DNA from: Candidatus Azobacteroides pseudotrichonymphae genomovar. CFP2
GTDB taxonomy: Bacteria > Bacteroidota > Bacteroidia > Bacteroidales > Azobacteroidaceae
Length of the DNA: 64,000 bases
Reading direction: 5' to 3'
Assembly (NCBI RefSeq): GCF_000010645.1
Contig: NC_011565.1
Location: 62,001 to 126,000 of the forward strand
In this document: positions 59,157-64,000 of the stretch, piece after piece
Layout of the letters: every line of letters begins with the position of its first letter
Position numbering within the stretch: the stretch's first letter is position 1
Notes under the pieces: model-generated
What the model saw: only the letters and a program-made list of their open reading frames with translations
Databases searched by the model: none
Told to the model about the DNA's origin: nothing
Position numbers and translations under genes: made by a program

Positions 59157-61103
59157 TCATTGCCACTGACTCATTTGCCTCTCTACTTCCTTCTTAAGAA
59201 ATTCAGCGAATTCAGTAACTTTCATAATGCCTATATTCTCTTTCCCATGCTTTCTTACAGAAATTTCACTATTTCTTCTTTCTTTTTCCCCTATTATTAA
59301 TAAATAAGGGATTTTTTTTAATTCATTGTCCCGAATTTTTCTTCCTACTTTTTCATTTCTTTTATCAATAGTAACACGAATATCTCGTTTATGAAATTCT
59401 TTTGCAATTTCTTCCGCATACTGATTATAGTTTTCACTAACAGGTAGAATAACCACCTGATCAGAAACTAGCCACAATGGAAATTTACCACCAGTGTGTT
59501 CAATCATTACTGCAACAAATCGTTCCATAGAACCAAATGGTGCTCGATGAATCATTACAGGACGATGTTTTTGATTGTCAGCTCCCACATATTCCAATTC
59601 AAAACGTTCAGGTAAATTATAATCCACCTGAATAGTCCCCAATTGCCAATTTCTACCCAAAGCATCTTTTACCATAAAGTCAAGCTTTGGACCATAAAAA
59701 GCAGCTTCTCCTAATTTTATTTTTGCCTTAATTTTTTTTTCCTGACAAACTTCAATAATTGCCCCTTCTGAATTTTTCCAGTTTTCTTCCGATCCAATAT
59801 ATTTTATCCTATTATTAAGATCTCGCAAAGAAATTTGTACCTCGTAATCGTTAAAATTCAAAGCACAAAAAATAACACGAACGATATCTATCACCTTAAT
59901 GAGTTCTTCCTTTACTTGCTCAGGAGAACAAAAAATATGTGCATCATCCTGTGTAAATCCTCTTACACGGGTCAATCCTTGTAATTCACCACTTCGCTCA
60001 TAACGGTAAACCGTTCCAAATTCAGCTAAACGAAGAGGCAATTCTTTATAAGAACGTAGAAAAGCTTTATAAATTTCACAATGATGAGGACAATTCATCG
60101 GTTTTAATAAAAATTCTTCTCCCAATTCAGGTGTATGAATTGGCTGAAAAGAATCCTTCCCATACTTAGCATAATGCCCAGAGGCTATATATAACGTTTT
60201 ATTGCCAATATGGGGAGTTATCACCTGTTGATAACCATATTTTTTTTGTATCCGTTTCAAAAAATCTTCTAACCTCAAACGCAATTGTGTCCCTTTAGGC
60301 AACCATAAAGGAAGTCCCCGTCCTACTTTGTGAGAAAACGTAAATAGTTCCATTTCCTTACCTATCCGACGATGATCGCGTTTTTTTGCCTTTTCCATTA
60401 GAGCAAGATATTCGCTTAATTCTTCCTTTTTAGGAAAAGAAATGCCATAAATGCGTGTCAGCTGCTTCCGACTTTCGTCTCCTTTCCAATAAGCTCTTGC
60501 AACAGAAGTCAATTTAATGGCCTTAATATAAGACGTATTTGGCAAATGTGGCCCTCTACACAAATCAGTAAAATTACCTTGCGTATAAACAGTAATTTTA
60601 CCGTCTTCCAATTTACTGATTAATTCAATTTTATAAGTTTCCCCTTTTTTACCAAATAGTTCTAATGCATTTTGTTTAGTAACATTTTGACGAGATATGG
60701 ATAATTTTTTACTTGCAAGCTCTTGCATTTTCTTTTCTATAGTTACCAAATCAACATCCTTAATAACAACCCCGTCTCCTAAATCTACATCATAATAAAA
60801 ACCATTTTCAATAGCTGGCCCCATACCAAAATGAATATTTGGATAAAGTTCCTGCAAAGATTCTGCTAACAAATGTGCTGATGAATGCCAAAAGGTACGT
60901 TTCCCTTCAAAATCTTCCCATTTATATAACTTCACACTGGCGTTTTCATTAATAGGCCGAGATAAATCCCACATCTCACCATTAACGTTCGCAGAAAGAA
61001 TTTCTTCTGCCAAACGACAACTAATACTTTCAGCTATTTGCATTGGAGTTGTTCCAATAGCATAATTACGTGCAGAAGTGTTAGGAAATGTTATTTTTAT
61101 CAT
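59157..61103 (-). CDS. thrS: Threonyl-tRNA synthetase
   Basis: 648 residues from [20 protein letters not shown]. The frame extends 18 codons upstream, but a -7 promoter box lies in that extension, so the ATG at 61103 is the start. The TGS domain is followed by the editing domain ([16 protein letters not shown], with HxxxH and C in [11 protein letters not shown]), then class II motifs ([35 protein letters not shown] in part, [11 protein letters not shown]). Upstream of infC-rpmI-rplT, as usual. Confidence 0.97.
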   Translation of the reverse strand: MIKITFPNTSARNYAIGTTPMQIAESISCRLAEEILSANVNGEMWDLSRPINENASVKLYKWEDFEGKRTFWHSSAHLLAESLQELYPNIHFGMGPAIENGFYYDVDLGDGVVIKDVDLVTIEKKMQELASKKLSISRQNVTKQNALELFGKKGETYKIELISKLEDGKITVYTQGNFTDLCRGPHLPNTSYIKAIKLTSVARAYWKGDESRKQLTRIYGISFPKKEELSEYLALMEKAKKRDHRRIGKEMELFTFSHKVGRGLPLWLPKGTQLRLRLEDFLKRIQKKYGYQQVITPHIGNKTLYIASGHYAKYGKDSFQPIHTPELGEEFLLKPMNCPHHCEIYKAFLRSYKELPLRLAEFGTVYRYERSGELQGLTRVRGFTQDDAHIFCSPEQVKEELIKVIDIVRVIFCALNFNDYEVQISLRDLNNRIKYIGSEENWKNSEGAIIEVCQEKKIKAKIKLGEAAFYGPKLDFMVKDALGRNWQLGTIQVDYNLPERFELEYVGADNQKHRPVMIHRAPFGSMERFVAVMIEHTGGKFPLWLVSDQVVILPVSENYNQYAEEIAKEFHKRDIRVTIDKRNEKVGRKIRDNELKKIPYLLIIGEKERRNSEISVRKHGKENIGIMKVTEFAEFLKKEVERQMSQWQ

Positions 61104-61131
61104 TATAAAAAGTAATACAATTCTCTTTCCA

Positions 61132-61139
61132 CAAAGATA
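61132..61139 (-). promoter_or_regulatory. Putative -7 promoter box for thrS-infC-rpmI-rplT
   Basis: The minus strand reads TATCTTTG, a perfect TAnnTTTG match. A CTTTG about 15-17 bases upstream may be the -33 element. Transcription would start near 61125, giving a leader of about 22 bases. It excludes the longer thrS frame, so it helps to choose the start. Confidence 0.45.
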
Positions 61140-61350
61140 GTAATTGTTCCGAAACAAAGCTATTTTGGATATTTTTTTACAAAAAAAAAGACATCAACAT
61201 AATCTAAATAAAGTAAAATTCAAAGTCTGTCCAATTTTTTCATCTAGATCATATAATCAACCAAATACCAAGATTACCCCCTCCCACTCTATCTCCCATA
61301 TTTCCAACCGCATAGTTGGGTCCAAGCGGACTGAGTAGTGATTGTTGCAT

Positions 61351-63048
61351 CTATTTCCCGAGCAATTTATTATACATCATATTACTTTCTATTATTTCAA
61401 CAGCTTTTTTTAAAACATTATTCCCATCGTTAATCACCTGATAATATTCATATATATTCCAGAGATCACGTGCTATTAATGCTTTAACCTGAAGTTTTAT
61501 TAACGATTTTGACTTTTCAAATTGCTTAATATCCTCAGCAGTTAACAACATAGTAGAATCCTTCCTCTTTTTATTCTTTAATCTTCTTTTATAATCTTTA
61601 TCTCCAAAAAAACCGAGAGAAGAAACCCTTGCATTTAACATATCTGGATTTTCTTTCCTAAACATTTCTAACAAATTATGCAACATAACATCAGATATAT
61701 AAAATCGTGACTTGTATGCATCAAAATTTTTATACCTATTGTGAAGAAGAATTCGGTTTTTATCCATAAAATTCATAACGAATTTATTGATAACTCCCGA
61801 AGCCATTAATGAACGATATATATCCGTATAACAACTTGTATCAATAGGAACAAAATAATCAGGCATGATGCCCCCCTTCCCATAAACTACCCTTCTATTT
61901 ATTAATGTATTATATTTCGACGAATCAGAAAAATGAATACTATCAGCAATCATCATTTCCCCACGATTATAACGATCAATTAAATCATCTTCATAAGATT
62001 CTTTGTCTACTTTCTCATAAGGTTTTTGAATAGAACGCCCTGTTGGGGTGTAATAGCGTGCCGTAGTTAATCTTATCATTGAACCATCAGGGAAAGTGAT
62101 TGGACATTGTACTAGCCCTTTACCAAAAGACCTTCTACCAATAATAACTGCACGATCCCAATCTTGCAAAGCACCAGAAACAATTTCGCTTGCTGAAGCT
62201 GTAAACTCATTGACGAGAACAACAACTCTACCATTCATAAAAGACCCTTTTGCTGTGGCATAAACATCTTCTCGTCTTCGATGAGCTCCTTCAGTATATA
62301 CAATTAAATTATTTTCCCTCAAGAATTCATTAGTAATATCTATTGCTGCCTGGAGATACCCACCCCCATTATCTTGTAGGTCCAAAATCAAATTTTTCAA
62401 TCCTTTTACTTTCAATTCTTTTAAGGCCGTTTTAAATTCATTATAAGTGCCAGCACCGAAACAATTTAGTTTAATATAACCAGTTTTCTTATCTACCATA
62501 TAAGAGGTATCTAAACTGTAAATGGGAATTTTATCACGAACAACTTTACATACAATTGGATTAGAATTACCAGTACGTGTAATTTTCAAACTGACAACCG
62601 TTCCCTTAGGTCCACGTAGACATTTCATAATATCCGTATTTTTCATACCTACCCCTGCAATTAAGCTGCCATCTACAGCAATAATACGGTCTCCCGCCAT
62701 AATACCTGCTTTTTCAGAAGGACCTCCAGAAATAACTTGAACAACATATAAGGTATCAGTCAATATATTGAATTGAATACCTATTCCCTCAAAATTACCT
62801 TGTAAAGATTCATCCACTTCTTTAACCTCTTTTGATGTCATATAGTTGGAATGAGGATCAAGTTTTTGTATTAAAGAAATAATAGCATATTCAATTAATC
62901 TATCATTATTGATTGTATCTACATATAAACTTTCAATAGCTTTAATGGTCATTTCTATTTTTTGTAGGGACAAATCTTTTTGTTCTTGTCTATAAGAACA
63001 GGAAACAAAACAAAAAGAGAAAAAACATAAAAGAATTTTTTTTTTCAT
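61351..63048 (-). CDS. C-terminal processing peptidase, S41 family
   Basis: 565 residues. A lipoprotein signal peptide with Cys in FVSCSY is visible at the N-terminus. A PDZ domain (FEGIGIQFNILTDTLYVVQVI and GDRIIAVDGSLIAGVGMKN) precedes the S41 catalytic core: S285 in FTASASEIVSGAL and K310 in RRSFGKGLVQ, the serine-lysine dyad of the Prc/CtpA type. It trims periplasmic or outer-membrane proteins. It is followed by coaD upstream on the same strand. Confidence 0.92.
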   Translation of the reverse strand: MKKKILLCFFSFCFVSCSYRQEQKDLSLQKIEMTIKAIESLYVDTINNDRLIEYAIISLIQKLDPHSNYMTSKEVKEVDESLQGNFEGIGIQFNILTDTLYVVQVISGGPSEKAGIMAGDRIIAVDGSLIAGVGMKNTDIMKCLRGPKGTVVSLKITRTGNSNPIVCKVVRDKIPIYSLDTSYMVDKKTGYIKLNCFGAGTYNEFKTALKELKVKGLKNLILDLQDNGGGYLQAAIDITNEFLRENNLIVYTEGAHRRREDVYATAKGSFMNGRVVVLVNEFTASASEIVSGALQDWDRAVIIGRRSFGKGLVQCPITFPDGSMIRLTTARYYTPTGRSIQKPYEKVDKESYEDDLIDRYNRGEMMIADSIHFSDSSKYNTLINRRVVYGKGGIMPDYFVPIDTSCYTDIYRSLMASGVINKFVMNFMDKNRILLHNRYKNFDAYKSRFYISDVMLHNLLEMFRKENPDMLNARVSSLGFFGDKDYKRRLKNKKRKDSTMLLTAEDIKQFEKSKSLIKLQVKALIARDLWNIYEYYQVINDGNNVLKKAVEIIESNMMYNKLLGK

Positions 63049-63072
63049 TCTAAAATATTTAGAAGGAATCCA

Positions 63073-63516
63073 TCAGCTTGGAATAAATTCAGATACATCC
63101 TTTCCATAGGCTAACAACTCTCTTACAATAGTAGAGCTAATATGTGTGTGTTCTGGCTCGGTGAACAAAACAAACGTCTCAATACCAGATATTTTTCTAT
63201 TAACATCTGCTATATTTTTCTCATATTCAAAGTCATAAATGGAACGAATACCTCTCAGGATAAATTGTGCCCCTACTGATTTAGCAAAATCTACAGTCAG
63301 ACAATCATAATATTTTGTTTTTATTCTATGATCTTGCCCAAAAAGCTTACTGATAGCTTCAATGCGCTGATTTAAAGAAAAAAAAGTCTTTTTATGTGGA
63401 TTTATTCCAATGGCTACAATAATTTCGTCCACCAATTGCAATCCACGCTCTACTAAAGACAAATGCCCAATTGTGAATGGATCAAATGTACCAGGGAAAA
63501 CAGCAGTTTTTTTCAT
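63073..63516 (-). CDS. coaD: Phosphopantetheine adenylyltransferase
   Basis: 147 residues. [20 protein letters not shown] holds the T/HxGH motif (G17 H18); [13 protein letters not shown] is the C-terminal ISST motif. It makes dephospho-CoA, the step before the last in coenzyme A synthesis. It is 24 bases from the S41 protease gene, probably one transcript with the gene upstream. Confidence 0.96.
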   Translation of the reverse strand: MKKTAVFPGTFDPFTIGHLSLVERGLQLVDEIIVAIGINPHKKTFFSLNQRIEAISKLFGQDHRIKTKYYDCLTVDFAKSVGAQFILRGIRSIYDFEYEKNIADVNRKISGIETFVLFTEPEHTHISSTIVRELLAYGKDVSEFIPS

Positions 63517-63525
63517 ATTGAAAAT

Positions 63526-64000
63526 TTATTCAATATTAGGTTTTATTATTTTCCCATTTTCATAAATATAAAAACCCTTCCCATTGCGTATTCCTAGTTG
63601 CTGTGTGCGATACATTCTCCATAAAAGTGGGGAAGGCTTGTATTTTTTATCTCCATATTCATTAAACATACTTTCCATAAGTGGAACTATTTTTTCTATA
63701 CCAATTGCATCCGCAGTCTTAAAAAGACCAATTCTCATGCCATAAACAATTTCTGTCAAACGATCTATATTCACCATAGAAGAAACATTTTCTAGCACCA
63801 TTTGACATGCTTCATTTAGCATAACTACCATTAGACGCAAACTAACCAATCCATTACTTTCGCTTACTTCGATCGTTTCATACTGTATTAATTTAGCAAA
63901 CAAAAGTATTTTGTTATATACCTCTTCAGAGGTATATATCCCCTTTACAACTTCTAATATTCGTGCATCAGTATGAGCAATAGGAAAATGTAAACTCACA
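63526..64000 (-). CDS. 3-hydroxyacyl-CoA dehydrogenase, C-terminal part; 5' end outside the window
   Basis: The minus-strand frame runs off the window edge; its first visible codon GTG is not a start. The catalytic His (HFPIAH) and Glu (ILEVVKG) lie in their usual positions. The C-terminal domain follows (VMLNEACQMVLENVS, GIEKIVPLMESMFNEYGDKK and PSPLLWRMYRTQQLGIRNGKGFYIYENG in part). The usual PGFxxNR block between the domains reads NGLVSLR. Probably a 3-hydroxybutyryl-CoA dehydrogenase. Nine bases lie between it and coaD. Confidence 0.75.
   Translation of the reverse strand, partial: VSLHFPIAHTDARILEVVKGIYTSEEVYNKILLFAKLIQYETIEVSESNGLVSLRLMVVMLNEACQMVLENVSSMVNIDRLTEIVYGMRIGLFKTADAIGIEKIVPLMESMFNEYGDKKYKPSPLLWRMYRTQQLGIRNGKGFYIYENGKIIKPNIE

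Noticed and set aside
61104-61157. Longer ThrS start at 61157
   Set aside because: Relatives begin at MIKITFP, and a promoter box lies inside the extension.

Overview
The window comes from a Bacteroidales-type bacterium with a small, AT-rich, decaying genome. The 16S rRNA has Bacteroidales-like stretches. Almost every protein reads like a shortened Bacteroides orthologue, few genes have Shine-Dalgarno sites, and several promoter -7 boxes match the Bacteroides TAnnTTTG pattern. Long gene-free spacers at roughly 25% GC, missing operon members and trimmed proteins point to a host-restricted symbiont. My best guess is 'Candidatus Azobacteroides pseudotrichonymphae' (endosymbiont of termite-gut protists) or a close relative; this is inference from gene content and was not checked against a database.

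Layout. 1-2735: the 3' five-sixths of a 16S gene and tRNA-Ile, then a tRNA-Ala broken after about 16 bases and 1.2 kb of gene-free sequence where 23S would be expected. 2754-13646: tRNA-Glu, recO, tRNA-Arg, a DUF349 gene, nusA-infB-radA, rarA and folB. 14296-20976: nuoN, nuoM and nuoL, with a 1.8-kb spacer between nuoM and nuoL and no other nuo gene next to them. 21242-29588: a small exported protein with a strong ribosome-binding site, a sugar permease of the FucP/GlcP type, secG, murF, folP, cdaA and PBP1A. 29754-48729: the str-S10-spc-alpha ribosomal superoperon on the minus strand (rpsL to rplQ, including secY, map, infA and rpoA), with rpmD missing and spacers opened in places that are normally tight. 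49192-54201: a frameshifted small gene, rnz, metG (lacking its C-terminal tRNA-binding domain) and proS. 54202-57842: a 3.6-kb decay zone of short reading-frame fragments on both strands. 57843-64000: rplT-rpmI-infC-thrS, a C-terminal processing protease, coaD and the 3' part of a 3-hydroxyacyl-CoA dehydrogenase.

Functionally the window is mostly translation and transcription machinery. It also holds cell-wall synthesis (murF, PBP1A), folate synthesis (folB, folP), protein export (secY, secG), c-di-AMP synthesis (cdaA), recombination (recO, rarA, radA), coenzyme A synthesis (coaD) and the three proton-pumping antiporter-like subunits of complex I. The cell therefore probably keeps a peptidoglycan wall and makes its own cofactors.

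I saw no convincing new multi-gene system. The observations most worth following are the broken rrn operon, the isolated nuoLMN set, strong RNA hairpins at the starts of metG and proS, a promoter-palindrome-hairpin arrangement ahead of nusA, the unusual ribosomal protein S4, and the 54-58 kb relic zone.
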